64,000 bases of DNA from Marinobacter algicola DG893 (GTDB lineage: Bacteria > Pseudomonadota > Gammaproteobacteria > Pseudomonadales > Oleiphilaceae). Position 1 is the stretch's first letter, and each line of letters opens with the position of its first letter. The position numbers and the translations under genes are program-made. Under the pieces are notes generated by a model, which saw nothing but the letters and a program-made list of their open reading frames with translations, was not told the DNA's origin and searched no databases. Of the stretch, positions 9,508 to 18,480 are shown in pieces. The DNA is taken from contig NZ_ABCP01000002.1 in NCBI RefSeq assembly GCF_000170835.1, forward strand, positions 186,001 to 250,000. Reading direction: 5' to 3'.

Positions 9508-10977
9508 TTAGCGCATACCGCCGAGGCAGAGGTACTTGAGTTCCATGAACTCGTCCAGGCCATACCGTGACCCTTCACGCCCCAAACCACTTTCCTTGAC
9601 CCCGCCAAAGGGAGCCGCCTCGGTTGAAATGATGCCATCGTTGATGCCGATCATGCCGGTTTCGAGGGCCTCGGCCACATGCCAGATGCGCCGGATGTCA
9701 TTGCTGTAGAAATATGCCGCCAGGCCAAATTCCGAATCGTTTGCCATGGTGATTGCCTGTTCTTCGGTCTCAAACCGGAACAGTGGTGCCACCGGGCCAA
9801 AGGTCTCCTCACTGGCCACCAGCATGTCTTGAGTAACGTCCGTGAGGATGGTGGGCTCGAAGAAGGTGCCGCCAAGAGCGTGTGCCTGGCCTCCCATCAC
9901 CACTTTTGCGCCCCGTTCTGTAGCATCGGCGATGTGCCGCCTGACTTTGTCCAACGCAGCCTGATTGATCAGTGGACCTTGGTGGGTTTCGCCTTCCAGG
10001 CCTGGCCCCACGACCAGCTTGCCAACCGCCGTCTTAAGCTTGTCAACAAACTCGTCATACACGCCAGATTGCACATAAATGCGGTTTGCGCACACACACG
10101 TTTGCCCGGTATTACGGTACTTGGAGGCCATTAATCCGGCTACCGCGGCGTCGAGATCGGCATCGTCAAACACGATAAACGGCGCATTGCCGCCCAATTC
10201 CAGGCTCACTTTCTTGACCGTTCCACTGGCCTGGCGCATGAGGAGTTTGCCCACGGGCGTAGACCCCGTAAACGACACCTTGCGAACCACAGGGCTGGTG
10301 GTCATTTCCTCACCCACCTGCGGCGCCCGGTCTTTCGAGCAGGTAACGATGTTGAGAATCCCTGGCGGAACTCCGGCGTCCTCAGCCAACGCCGCCAGGG
10401 CGAGCGCACACAACGGCGTGTCTTCCGCCGGTTTAACTACTACGGGACAACCGGCGGCCAGTGCCGGGGCGACCTTACGGGTGATCATGGCCACCGGAAA
10501 ATTCCAGGGTGTGATGGCCGCCACGACTCCGATCGGCTGTTTGATAACCACAATCCTCTTGTCACGACCGTGGCCCGGAATCACGTCGCCATAGGCCCGC
10601 TTGGCTTCCTCGGCAAACCACTCGATAAAGCTGGCGCCGTAGGCAACCTCACCACGTGCCTCGGCCAACGGCTTGCCCTGCTCTGCCGTCATCAAACTGG
10701 CCAGGTCCTCCTGATGTTGCATCACCAGATCGAACCAACGACGCAGAACACCCGCTCGCTCCTTGGCTGGACGGGCACGCCACTCCGGCCACGCTGCCTC
10801 AGCCGCGCGAATGGCCTGCCGGGTATCTTCGGCGTCCATATCCGGCACGGAAGCAAGATGCTCGCCATTGGCCGGGTTGGTTATCGAGAGCCGATTGCCC
10901 GACCGGGCCTGGACCCATTCGCCGTTGATATAGGCGCTTTCGCGCAATAGTGCCGGGTTTGTCAGTCTGATAGTCAT
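9508..10977 (-). CDS. gabD: NAD(P)-dependent succinate/glutarate-semialdehyde dehydrogenase
   Basis: A 489-residue aldehyde dehydrogenase. It has ITPWNFPVAMITRK (NAD-binding region), the catalytic Glu in SLELGGNAPFIVFD and the nucleophilic Cys in NTGQTCVCANRIYV; the second Cys two residues later is typical of GabD. The C-terminal PFGGVKESGLGREGS matches succinate-semialdehyde dehydrogenases. A GTG 12 nt upstream (10989) is open, but the ATG at 10977 has GAGGA at a 5-nt spacing and gives MTIRLTN, so I use it. It sits between the TetR gene and the CoA-transferase. Confidence 0.87.
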   Translation of the reverse strand: MTIRLTNPALLRESAYINGEWVQARSGNRLSITNPANGEHLASVPDMDAEDTRQAIRAAEAAWPEWRARPAKERAGVLRRWFDLVMQHQEDLASLMTAEQGKPLAEARGEVAYGASFIEWFAEEAKRAYGDVIPGHGRDKRIVVIKQPIGVVAAITPWNFPVAMITRKVAPALAAGCPVVVKPAEDTPLCALALAALAEDAGVPPGILNIVTCSKDRAPQVGEEMTTSPVVRKVSFTGSTPVGKLLMRQASGTVKKVSLELGGNAPFIVFDDADLDAAVAGLMASKYRNTGQTCVCANRIYVQSGVYDEFVDKLKTAVGKLVVGPGLEGETHQGPLINQAALDKVRRHIADATERGAKVVMGGQAHALGGTFFEPTILTDVTQDMLVASEETFGPVAPLFRFETEEQAITMANDSEFGLAAYFYSNDIRRIWHVAEALETGMIGINDGIISTEAAPFGGVKESGLGREGSRYGLDEFMELKYLCLGGMR

Positions 10978-10998
10978 CACATTCCTCACAGAAGAGAG

Positions 10999-11706
10999 TC
11001 AACGCTCTCCGAGCAGATAGCTTTCAATCACATCCCTGACAAACGCGGCATAGTCGTCAACAGCAACATTCTGATCACGGTATTTCCTGCGTTTCAGGTA
11101 CCAGTCCTGCAATAAGGCTTTGATCATGGAGGCCACAAGGCGGGCGTTTCTCGAGCAGTAAACCTTGGCCTCTATGCCATCCTCAATGAGCCGAAGAAAA
11201 ATCTCCTCGATCTCCAGCTCAATGGCGACAGCGTCACGTTTTTCCTCGACCGGCAGGCTCTTCGCTTCCATATAGGAAAAGTAGAACCACGCCCGCATTA
11301 ACTCACTCAGGTACAAATGTGCCTTGATCGCGGCAAACAGTCGGCCACGTACATCCTGAACTTCATCAGTGTAGTGAAGCAGGGTCCGACGCGTGATGAT
11401 GAATCCGTGGCTCTGGATCAGGTGAATCAGGTCATCCTTGTTGCGGATATACGCATAAAGTCCGCCCATGCTCATGCCGGAATCCCCACAAAGGTCCCTC
11501 AGCGTCATCGCATGGAACCCCTTGGAGTTGGCCAGCCGCAGGGTCGAGTCGATGATTCGGGTCAGATTCTTGACCGCCGTCGCCTCCTTTTTGATACTGA
11601 TGCGCTCCTTGTTCTGGCGGAACACATCACGGATCACATCCTCCTTGGACAGACGGACTTCACCGCGGAATGCTTCGTAATTTTCGATCATAACTGCCAC
11701 GTCCAT
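10999..11706 (-). CDS. TetR/AcrR-family transcriptional regulator
   Basis: A 235-residue TetR-family regulator. The helix-turn-helix lies at about residues 45-95: I-I-D-S-T-L-R-L-A-N-S-K-G-F, then MTLRDLCGDSGMSMGGLYAYIRNKDD, with the family's G-x-x-Y-x-Y/H-F-x-x-K-x-x-L pattern read here as GGLYAYIRNKDDL. The C-terminal half is the helical ligand domain. It lies inside the catabolic block, 30 bp after livF and 21 bp before gabD, and is probably its local repressor. The best operator candidate is the palindrome in the promoter of the first gene (21531-21559). Confidence 0.88.
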   Translation of the reverse strand: MDVAVMIENYEAFRGEVRLSKEDVIRDVFRQNKERISIKKEATAVKNLTRIIDSTLRLANSKGFHAMTLRDLCGDSGMSMGGLYAYIRNKDDLIHLIQSHGFIITRRTLLHYTDEVQDVRGRLFAAIKAHLYLSELMRAWFYFSYMEAKSLPVEEKRDAVAIELEIEEIFLRLIEDGIEAKVYCSRNARLVASMIKALLQDWYLKRRKYRDQNVAVDDYAAFVRDVIESYLLGER

Positions 11707-11736
11707 TTGCCTCTGCGGCGGGGATTATAAGCCACA

Positions 11737-12441
11737 CTATGCCACGGACAAGAATCGGTCCTGTGTGGCCTGGTCCGTCTTCAGCTCCTGACTGCTCGCT
11801 TCGTGCACAACCTGGCCCTTTTCCAGAATGTAGGCTCTTTGAGCGTGCTTGAGCGCGAATCGCACACTTTGGTCGGTAAACAGGATGGTTGTGGTTTGGC
11901 TGAGATCGTCAATCAATTCACCGATCTGCTGCACGATAACCGGGGCCAGTCCTTCGTTGGGCTCATCCAGCAGTAACAGTCGTGGCTGAATCATCAGGGA
12001 TCTTGCCACCGCCAGCATCTGTTGCTGGCCACCAGACAGGGTAGCGCCGTCCTGGTCCGCCCGTTCGCCCAGCATCTCGTATTTCTTGAGAATGCCATCC
12101 ACTGTCCAACGCGCGGCACTGCCCTTGCGTTGATAGGCGGCCACATCCAGGTTATCCCGCACTGTCAGACCGGGAAATATCCGGCGGTCTTCCGGTACAT
12201 ACCCGATGCCAGCGCGGGCAATCCGGTGTGCCGGCCTACCCTGGATCGGCTTGCCTTCATAAAAGACCTCTCCGGATCTCGGAGGTGTCAGACCCATGAT
12301 GCTTTTCAGGGTGGTGCTCTTTCCGGCACCGTTCCGGCCCAGAATGCAAACCGTCTCACCGGCTTCGAGCTGAAGAGTAACACCCTGGAGCGCCTGACTC
12401 TCACCATAGAACGTTTGAATATTGCGAACATCAAGAATCAT
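11737..12441 (-). CDS. livF: Branched-chain-type ABC transporter ATPase LivF
   Basis: A 234-residue ABC ATPase of the LivF type. It has Walker A GRNGAGKST near residue 35, signature LSGGQQQMLAVARSL, Walker B LLLLDEPNEGLAP, and the H-loop region replaced by TDQSVRFAL, as is usual in LivF. It overlaps livG by 4 nt (ATGA). With LivG it forms the heterodimeric motor of a HAAT-family importer for hydrophobic amino acids, amides or small carboxylates. The solute cannot be read from the ATPase. Confidence 0.9.
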   Translation of the reverse strand: MILDVRNIQTFYGESQALQGVTLQLEAGETVCILGRNGAGKSTTLKSIMGLTPPRSGEVFYEGKPIQGRPAHRIARAGIGYVPEDRRIFPGLTVRDNLDVAAYQRKGSAARWTVDGILKKYEMLGERADQDGATLSGGQQQMLAVARSLMIQPRLLLLDEPNEGLAPVIVQQIGELIDDLSQTTTILFTDQSVRFALKHAQRAYILEKGQVVHEASSQELKTDQATQDRFLSVA

Positions 12442-13220
12442 GGGTTGGCCTCCTCGACCGCCTCGTCGTCTTCTTCGCCCAGGTAGGCGACACGAACCTC
12501 CGGGTGGTTCTTGACTTCCTCCGGGGTACCGGCAAAGAGCTTTTCGCCACGGTGCATGACCAGAATCCGGTCCGCCAGGTTGAAGACCACATCCATATCG
12601 TGCTCGGTAATCATGAATGTGTAGTCACCGCTGTCTGCAAGCTTTTTGATCAGCCGCGTGGTGCGCCTCGTTTCATCCGGGGTCATCCCGGCGGTGGGCT
12701 CGTCCAGTAGCACCAGCTTCGGCTGCGTTGCCAGCACCATGGCGATTTCCAGCAATCGCTTGTCGCCGTAGCTGATCACTTCGGCACGTTGTGCTTTCAG
12801 GCTGTCGATGCCCAGACGCTTCAGAAACTCGACCGCCTCCTGCTGGATAGAGGTATTACGGGAAGCAATATTGAACAGCTTGCGGCTGTGGCCATGATAG
12901 GCCGACAACACCACTTCCACGTTCTCCTGCACCGTCATCTCAGGAAAGATGTTATTGATCTGGAACGATCGGGATACGCCCAGTCGGCTGATCTTGTGGG
13001 GAGGCAGGCCGGTTATATCCCTGCCCTCCAGCATGATCTTGCCTTCCGTCGGCTGCATCCGGCCGGAAACCATGTTGTAGAAAGTGGTCTTGCCGGCACC
13101 GTTGGGACCGATAATCGCGATGGTTTCCTTGGGCATGACGTCCAGGCTGATATCGGAGACCGCCGTAACTCCGCCAAACCGTTTGGTCAGGTTGGTAATG
13201 GTAAGGACCGGGTTACTCAT
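12438..13220 (-). CDS. livG: Branched-chain-type ABC transporter ATPase LivG
   Basis: A 260-residue LivG-type ATPase. It has Walker A GPNGAGKTTFYN, Walker B LVLLDEPTAGMTP and the H-loop MITEHDMDVV. The signature region is ISYGDKRLLEIAMVLA, where LSGGQ is replaced by SYGDK as in other LivG proteins. An in-frame ATG lies 18 nt upstream, but the ATG at 13220 is preceded by GGAGGTG at good distance and overlaps the livM stop (ATGA), so I chose it. It pairs with LivF on the LivH/LivM channel. Confidence 0.9.
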   Translation of the reverse strand: MSNPVLTITNLTKRFGGVTAVSDISLDVMPKETIAIIGPNGAGKTTFYNMVSGRMQPTEGKIMLEGRDITGLPPHKISRLGVSRSFQINNIFPEMTVQENVEVVLSAYHGHSRKLFNIASRNTSIQQEAVEFLKRLGIDSLKAQRAEVISYGDKRLLEIAMVLATQPKLVLLDEPTAGMTPDETRRTTRLIKKLADSGDYTFMITEHDMDVVFNLADRILVMHRGEKLFAGTPEEVKNHPEVRVAYLGEEDDEAVEEANP

Positions 13221-14164
13221 TTCTTCACCTCCATCCACCAGTCAATGGCGGTGCCCAACAGCCCCTTGCGGAAGAAGATCACCATCATCGCCAGGATGAT
13301 CCCCAGAACCAGCATCCAGGACTCCGTGTAAGTGGTAATCCAGGTTTCCAGCAATACGAACGCCGCAGAACCGATAAACGGGCCGAGGAAAAACCCGGTG
13401 CCACCGAGGATTGCCATCAGGATTGGTTCGGCGGACATGGACCAGTGCAGAAGTTCCGGGCTCGCCACCCTCAGGAACGGGGCGATCAGGCCACCGGCCA
13501 GGCCCGCGAAGGTTCCGGCGATGACGAAAGCCACCAGGCGATACGTACGCACGTTCAGCCCGGCGAAGGATACCCGCTCGGGATTCTGGCGGATCGCCTT
13601 GAGAATCATGCCGAAAGAACTGCGGCAGATCAGATACAGCACGATTGCGGCAATGGCCACAATACCCAGCACAACATGATAATAGACCGATGGATTGGCC
13701 AGGGTCAGATCAAGCCCAAGCCCGAAAGAGCCCAGTGTAAACCCGGCGAGGCCGTCACTGCCGTTGGTCACCGATCGCCACTGGTAAGCAATGGCAAAGA
13801 CCATCATGCCAAAGGCCAGGGTGAGCATGGCAAAGTAAACCTCGTTGAGCCGTACGCTCAGGAAGCCGATCATCAAGGCCAGTAGCGCGGACGCCCCCAT
13901 GGAAACCAGCAGGCAGACCAGGAACGGCCACTCCAGGTGAATCAACACCAGGGCGGTGGCGTAAGCGCCAATACCGAAGAACGCCGCATGCCCGAAGCTC
14001 AGCATTCCGGTATATCCGAAAATCAGGTTGAAGCTGGCCGCGAACAGACCCAGGATCAGGATTTCGGTAAAAATAAACACATAGAAATAGGAAGCAATCC
14101 AGGGCACCGCAATCAGCCCGGCAATCACCACAGCCAGAATGGCCATAAGAACCTTGGTCTTCAT
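13217..14164 (-). CDS. livM: Branched-chain-type ABC permease LivM
   Basis: A 315-residue permease with about nine hydrophobic segments and the conserved blocks FNLIFGYTGMLSFGHAAFFG and G-L-N-V-R-T-Y-R-L-V-A-F of the LivM family. The RQNPERVSFAGLN stretch is the cytoplasmic coupling loop contacting the ATPase. It overlaps livH upstream (ATGA, 14161-14164) and livG downstream (ATGA). All five importer genes are present, intact and in the usual order K-H-M-G-F. Confidence 0.9.
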   Translation of the reverse strand: MKTKVLMAILAVVIAGLIAVPWIASYFYVFIFTEILILGLFAASFNLIFGYTGMLSFGHAAFFGIGAYATALVLIHLEWPFLVCLLVSMGASALLALMIGFLSVRLNEVYFAMLTLAFGMMVFAIAYQWRSVTNGSDGLAGFTLGSFGLGLDLTLANPSVYYHVVLGIVAIAAIVLYLICRSSFGMILKAIRQNPERVSFAGLNVRTYRLVAFVIAGTFAGLAGGLIAPFLRVASPELLHWSMSAEPILMAILGGTGFFLGPFIGSAAFVLLETWITTYTESWMLVLGIILAMMVIFFRKGLLGTAIDWWMEVKK

Positions 14165-15030
14165 GCGTTTGCCCCCTTACCCATCATGCCGTTTGGTTTG
14201 AACAACAGAACCAGCGCCATACCAACGAATGGCAACAGCAGGTTCACTTCCGGCAGGTAGCGGCCACCGAAGCCGTGAATCAGGCCCAGAATGATGGCTC
14301 CGAGCAAGGCTCCCGGGAAGCTTCCCAGCCCCCCGATCACCACCACAATGAACGACTCGATAATGATCTTGTCCCCCATGCCAGGATCCAGCGCACGCAT
14401 GGGTGCCGCCATCACACCTCCGACGGCCGCCAGCCATGCCCCAAAGGCAAACACGCCGGTCACTACCAGCCGGGTGTTGATGCACAGCGCCTCGGCCATA
14501 TCTCGATCCAGTGCCGCGGCTCGCATGATGCGGCCGACGCGGGTGCGGTTGAAGAGGTACCAGAGACCGGCCAGCAATAGCAGACCGATGACGATCACAA
14601 ACAGGCTGTAGGTGGCAACCGAACTGCCCAACAGCTGCACCGAACCCGAAAGCAGATCCGGCGGCTGGACCACATGGATGCCACTGCCCCAGATCATCCT
14701 CACACTTTCGTTGATGATCAGCAGGATTGCGAAAGTCAGAAGCAGACTGTCTGCTACGTCACGGGAATAGATGAAGCGCAACAGAACCCGATCGATGATG
14801 ACGGCCAGGATAGCGACGCCAATGGGCGCCAGGATCAGGGCCGCCCAGAAAGGCATGCCCGCTATATTGATCAGTGTGAAGGCCAGATAGGCCCCCAGCA
14901 TGTAAAGTGCCCCGTGGGCAAAGTTGATGATGTTCAGCACACCGAACACGATATTAAGGCCCACTGCGATGATAAACAGCAGCAGCCCGATATCGAGACT
15001 ATTCAGCAACGCCGCTCCGATGCCAGACAT
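14161..15030 (-). CDS. livH: Branched-chain-type ABC permease LivH
   Basis: A 289-residue permease of the LivH family. Its N-terminal block contains GLNIVFGVLNIINFAHGAL. The central VGRIMRAAALDRDMAEALCIN is the coupling region, and GGLGSFPGALLGAIILG near the C-terminus is conserved. It forms the membrane channel with LivM. The ATG at 15030 lies 77 bp from the end of livK, and that gap carries a strong UUCG-capped hairpin (15060-15083). Confidence 0.9.
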   Translation of the reverse strand: MSGIGAALLNSLDIGLLLFIIAVGLNIVFGVLNIINFAHGALYMLGAYLAFTLINIAGMPFWAALILAPIGVAILAVIIDRVLLRFIYSRDVADSLLLTFAILLIINESVRMIWGSGIHVVQPPDLLSGSVQLLGSSVATYSLFVIVIGLLLLAGLWYLFNRTRVGRIMRAAALDRDMAEALCINTRLVVTGVFAFGAWLAAVGGVMAAPMRALDPGMGDKIIIESFIVVVIGGLGSFPGALLGAIILGLIHGFGGRYLPEVNLLLPFVGMALVLLFKPNGMMGKGANA

Positions 15031-15059
15031 GTATTACCTCATTACGTTAGGGCCGGATT

Positions 15060-15083
15060 CGTGGCGCCCCGAAGGACGCCACG
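15060..15083 (-). other. Intercistronic hairpin between livK and livH
   Basis: Read on the minus strand, an inverted repeat of about 10 bp, with one G-T wobble, closes on a TTCG tetraloop. No T-run follows, so it is not a classic terminator. Stem-loops directly after a binding-protein gene often protect its mRNA or thin out downstream transcription. That would give more LivK than membrane subunits. Confidence 0.6.
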
Positions 15084-15107
15084 GCAAGCAAAAGAACAAC
15101 CGTCAGA

Positions 15108-16331
15108 TTAAAGCTTGCAACCGGTCTCTTCGACGGTGCGGGCTACTTTTTCGCCGTCAAATATCTGCAGGTTGTTCAGCGTGCGGATACCGTGTTCCGG
15201 ATGCATGGGGCCAGAAACACCCCAGTTCGGGCTGACCATAGCCTGATTATCGCCCTTGCGGAACGTGACCGTTCCGTTCGGGGCTTCCATGCTCATGCCG
15301 CTAAGCGCCTTGGCAACTGCAGGGCCCTCGGTGCTACCGGCGGCTTCCATTGCCTGCTTGTAAGCGTACATCGCGGCATACGCACCCTCGGCGTTATAGC
15401 TCGGCGGATTGCCGTAGGCGTCAAGGTAGGCTTTCACGAAGCGGTCGTTGATGTCGTTATCGTAGGCCTCGTACCAGTATCGTGTAGACAGGTGCACGCC
15501 CTCAGGCATTTCTTCACCCAGCGCAGTCAGTACTTCCGTCGCGGCGCCAACGGTAAACATCACCTCCAGGTCCTTTTCAAAGAACCCACGGGTATTCGCC
15601 TGCCGGACAAAATTGACCAGGTCACCACCCCAGACAGAGATCAGAACGCCCTCGGCGTCAGAGTCCATCACCCTGTCAATGAACGGGGTGAAATCCTCGG
15701 CGCCGAAGCGCGGGAAGTTGGTCTCCGACATCAGGTTGACGTCCGGATTGATCTCTTTGAGATAGTTTCCGAAGAATTCCCAGGACTGATGACCAAAGGC
15801 ATAGTCCGGACCAATGGTAGTCCAGTTGGTGGCATCGGTTTCTGCTGCGACCAGAGCAGCAGCTTTCATGTTCTGGGCCACGTTGACGCTGATGCGATAG
15901 GTAAACGAATTACACAATTTGCCGGTGACATCCGGTGTGGCGGCGTGGGTAATGATCAGGGGTTTCTGCAACTCCGGCATGGTTGGAACCATACCCTGGG
16001 CCACGCCGGAGCTGTCCAGGCCCACGAGCGCGTCCACACCCTCCGAGTACACCAGTTTACGGGCAGCCTGGATGGCTACCGACGCCTTCCCCTGGGTGTC
16101 CTCGTAAACCATTTCGACCTGGCGACCCAGAATGCCGCCGGAGCCGTTGATTTCATCCACCGCCAGGTCGATGCCTTTCTGGGCAAACTCTCCGTAGGTG
16201 GCAGCACTGCCAGAGAGAATGTAGAGGCCTCCGATCCGGATCGGGTCATCGGCATAACTGATACCTGCAGTACCAAGCGTAGCGGTTGCGGTCATCGCAA
16301 CCATGAGTTTCTTGATGCTTATTGATTTCAT
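15108..16331 (-). CDS. livK: Periplasmic branched-chain-type substrate-binding protein LivK
   Basis: A 407-residue type I periplasmic binding protein of the LivK/AmiC kind. A Sec signal peptide covers about residues 1-27, with a likely cut after SYA. The mature start DDPIRIGGLYILSGSAATYG and the following GIDLAVDEINGSGGILGR are family hallmarks. It captures the solute for LivHMGF. It follows the acyl-CoA synthetase gene after 133 bp. That gap contains a 16-bp perfect palindrome, and the gene could have its own promoter. Its place within an acyl-CoA operon suggests that it binds a carboxylic acid or amide rather than leucine; this is inference. Confidence 0.88.
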   Translation of the reverse strand: MKSISIKKLMVAMTATATLGTAGISYADDPIRIGGLYILSGSAATYGEFAQKGIDLAVDEINGSGGILGRQVEMVYEDTQGKASVAIQAARKLVYSEGVDALVGLDSSGVAQGMVPTMPELQKPLIITHAATPDVTGKLCNSFTYRISVNVAQNMKAAALVAAETDATNWTTIGPDYAFGHQSWEFFGNYLKEINPDVNLMSETNFPRFGAEDFTPFIDRVMDSDAEGVLISVWGGDLVNFVRQANTRGFFEKDLEVMFTVGAATEVLTALGEEMPEGVHLSTRYWYEAYDNDINDRFVKAYLDAYGNPPSYNAEGAYAAMYAYKQAMEAAGSTEGPAVAKALSGMSMEAPNGTVTFRKGDNQAMVSPNWGVSGPMHPEHGIRTLNNLQIFDGEKVARTVEETGCKL

Positions 16332-16441
16332 GTTAATGCTCCTGTGTTCTTGTCTTTGTTGTCACTGGAACGTCCAGGCCTGTTGAATCAAGCCGGGATT
16401 TCATTGTCGTAAGTTCGTCGTTCGCGTTATCGCAACCTCCT

Positions 16442-16457
16442 GCTGACCATGGTCAGC
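16442..16457. promoter_or_regulatory. 16-bp perfect palindrome between acyl-CoA synthetase gene and livK
   Basis: GCTGACCATGGTCAGC is a perfect palindrome. It lies 8 bp after the synthetase stop (16465) and about 110 bp upstream of livK in the reading direction. No T-run follows. It could be an operator for a separate livK promoter or a weak transcript-end structure. No function is proven. Confidence 0.45.
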
Positions 16458-16464
16458 GCAGTCA

Positions 16465-18075
16465 TCAGGACAACGTGTCCCTTAGAATGTTCTTTCGGAT
16501 CTTGCCAGTGGCTGTCTTGGGCAACTCACCCAACACGACCTTTCTGGGCGCCTTGAAGTGCGCCATTTGTTCTCGACAAAAAGCGATGATCTCCTCGTGC
16601 GTGAGTTCCTCTACATCATCGATCGGATTGATAAAGGCGCAGGGGACCTCCCCCCATTTTTCGTCGGCCATGGCCACCACTGCCGCCTCAGACACTCTCG
16701 GGTGTCGGTACAGCACCTCCTCCACTTCCAGACTGGAGATGTTTTCGCCGCCGGAGATAATCACGTCCTTGGCCCGGTCGCGGATTTCGACATAGTGATC
16801 CGGATGCATAACGGCGAGGTCTCCTGTGTGGAACCAGCCGTCGCTGAACGACTTTTCGGTGGCTTCCTCATTCTTCAGGTACCCCTTCATCACCGTGTTG
16901 CCGCGGATACAGATCTCGCCCATGACATTTCCGTCAGCAGGTACTGCTTCTCCGCTGACCATATCCAGCACTGCGACTTCATCCAGGCCGTGCATGGGAA
17001 CGCCCTGGCGGGACATTTTTTTCGCCCGATCCTCCAGTGGCAACTGCTGCCATTCCGGCTGGGGCACACACAGTGTCGAAGGGCCGAACGTTTCGGTCAG
17101 GCCATACAGGTGAGTAATCTGGAAGCCAATCTCCTCTGCCTTGCGGATAACACTGCTGGGGGGCGCTGCGCCACCGAGAGCAAATCGGGCGGGCCGGGAC
17201 AGTGTCAGGCTCGCCCGTCCCAGATCCTGTATCAGCAGGTTCATCACCACCGGCGCCCCACACATGTGGGTGACACCGTAGTCTTCGATGCGTCGGTAGA
17301 TCTCCTGACTGTCCACCTCCCGAAGACACACATGAGTACCCCCGACGGCGGTGATTGCCCAGGTATAGGCCCAGCCATTGCAATGGAACATCGGCAGTGT
17401 CCACAGGTAGACGGTCTCGGCCGTCATGTCGAAAGCCATGGCGTTGGTCATGGCCGCAAGATAGGCACCGCGATGGTGGTAAACCACACCTTTTGGATTG
17501 CCGGTGGTTCCAGAGGTGTAATTCAGGGAAATGGCGTCCCACTCGTCTGCCGCATGCTGCCAGCCAGCCTCGGCATCGCCTTCCTGCAGCAAGGCTTCGT
17601 AATCAAGATCCGCCAGCCCCTGGCTCTTCCCGGCCTTGCTATCGATGGCCACCAACAGGGGATTCACCTCAAGCTCGGCTACAGCGGCCCGTACCTGCTC
17701 TTCCCATTGGGTGTCGTAGAACAGAACCCGGGCCTCACCATGAGCCAGGATAAACGACAGAGCCCCGGCATCCAGACGGATGTTGATGGCGTTAAGTACC
17801 CCTCCGGACATAGGCACGGAGTAATGGGCCTCAAGCATTTCGTGGGAGTTCGGACACAAAATGGCTACCGTGTCGCCCGTCTCGATACCGCGGCGGCTCA
17901 GGGCACTCGCCATCTGGCGGCAGCGAGCGTAAAGCCCCCTGTAAGACAGGTTCATATCGTCGTCAATCACCGCCAATTTTTCCGGGTACACCCGAGCCGA
18001 CCGCTGCAGCAGCGTGAGCGGAGTGAGTGGCGAATAGTTTGCGGTGGTCTTGTTCAGTTTCTTGTACTTGTTCAT
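16465..18075 (-). CDS. AMP-forming acyl-CoA synthetase
   Basis: A 536-residue member of the ANL adenylating family. The ATP-phosphate loop is LNYTSGTTGNPKGVVYHH, the adenine motif YGLTETFGPS, the hinge region is near GDLAVMHPDHYVEIRDRAKD and the catalytic Lys is in LPKTATGKIRKN. It resembles the medium-chain/methylmalonyl type of synthetase with YSVPMSGGVLNAINIRLD. It converts a carboxylic acid to its CoA thioester at the expense of ATP. Being between the DUF6285 gene and the importer, it probably activates the imported acid for the acyl-CoA dehydrogenase encoded upstream. Confidence 0.87.
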   Translation of the reverse strand: MNKYKKLNKTTANYSPLTPLTLLQRSARVYPEKLAVIDDDMNLSYRGLYARCRQMASALSRRGIETGDTVAILCPNSHEMLEAHYSVPMSGGVLNAINIRLDAGALSFILAHGEARVLFYDTQWEEQVRAAVAELEVNPLLVAIDSKAGKSQGLADLDYEALLQEGDAEAGWQHAADEWDAISLNYTSGTTGNPKGVVYHHRGAYLAAMTNAMAFDMTAETVYLWTLPMFHCNGWAYTWAITAVGGTHVCLREVDSQEIYRRIEDYGVTHMCGAPVVMNLLIQDLGRASLTLSRPARFALGGAAPPSSVIRKAEEIGFQITHLYGLTETFGPSTLCVPQPEWQQLPLEDRAKKMSRQGVPMHGLDEVAVLDMVSGEAVPADGNVMGEICIRGNTVMKGYLKNEEATEKSFSDGWFHTGDLAVMHPDHYVEIRDRAKDVIISGGENISSLEVEEVLYRHPRVSEAAVVAMADEKWGEVPCAFINPIDDVEELTHEEIIAFCREQMAHFKAPRKVVLGELPKTATGKIRKNILRDTLS

Positions 18076-18111
18076 GTCGCACCCATATCAAACCGTCCGG
18101 TATTGCCCGGG

Positions 18112-18480
18112 TTATTTCAGGTAGCCCGGATTGTTTACTTTCAGCCTTGTCTCCGTCATAGCGCGAAGAACCGTTCGCAACTCACGGTCACCGCCGTCGA
18201 GAGTGCGCTCACGAAGCACCCTGGCCAGGGTCTGTTCACCTTGCCCTGATTCCTCCGTCAACGCGTGACCGGCCAGAAAACGGGAAAGCATGACGTCAGT
18301 TGTTTCGGGCTCCCCCGCCTCCCGCAACTCCTGTTCCCGGATGGCCATACCCATGGCATTGGCGATCATCAATGCCTCGTATTTGCGCTCTCCACCGAGC
18401 TCGGGAACCAGTGAATCGAGCAACACCTGGCGAGCCTCCGCAAGCAGATCACGGGTTTCAGGTCGATTGATCATTGCCAT
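18112..18480 (-). CDS. DUF6285 domain protein
   Basis: A small, wholly alpha-helical-looking protein of 122 residues with the family pattern R-P-x-x-x-x-L-L-x-x-A-R and Y-x-x-L-M-I-A-N-A-M-x-M-A-x-R-E. It has no signal peptide or membrane segment. DUF6285 genes regularly lie next to APH-type phosphotransferase and acyl-CoA dehydrogenase genes, as here. The biochemical role is unknown; a structural partner of the phosphotransferase is one possibility. It overlaps the phosphotransferase gene by 23 nt (18458-18480), so the two are very likely translated together. Confidence 0.72.
   Translation of the reverse strand: MAMINRPETRDLLAEARQVLLDSLVPELGGERKYEALMIANAMGMAIREQELREAGEPETTDVMLSRFLAGHALTEESGQGEQTLARVLRERTLDGGDRELRTVLRAMTETRLKVNNPGYLK

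Noticed and set aside
15192..16325. A 377-codon open frame antisense to livK
   Set aside because: It lies wholly opposite a strongly supported gene and reads as a typical GC-rich antisense frame, with no recognisable motif and no ribosome site.
16558..18249. A 563-codon open frame antisense to the acyl-CoA synthetase gene
   Set aside because: The synthetase motifs on the minus strand are clear. The plus-strand frame is rich in His, Arg and Gln with no family pattern.
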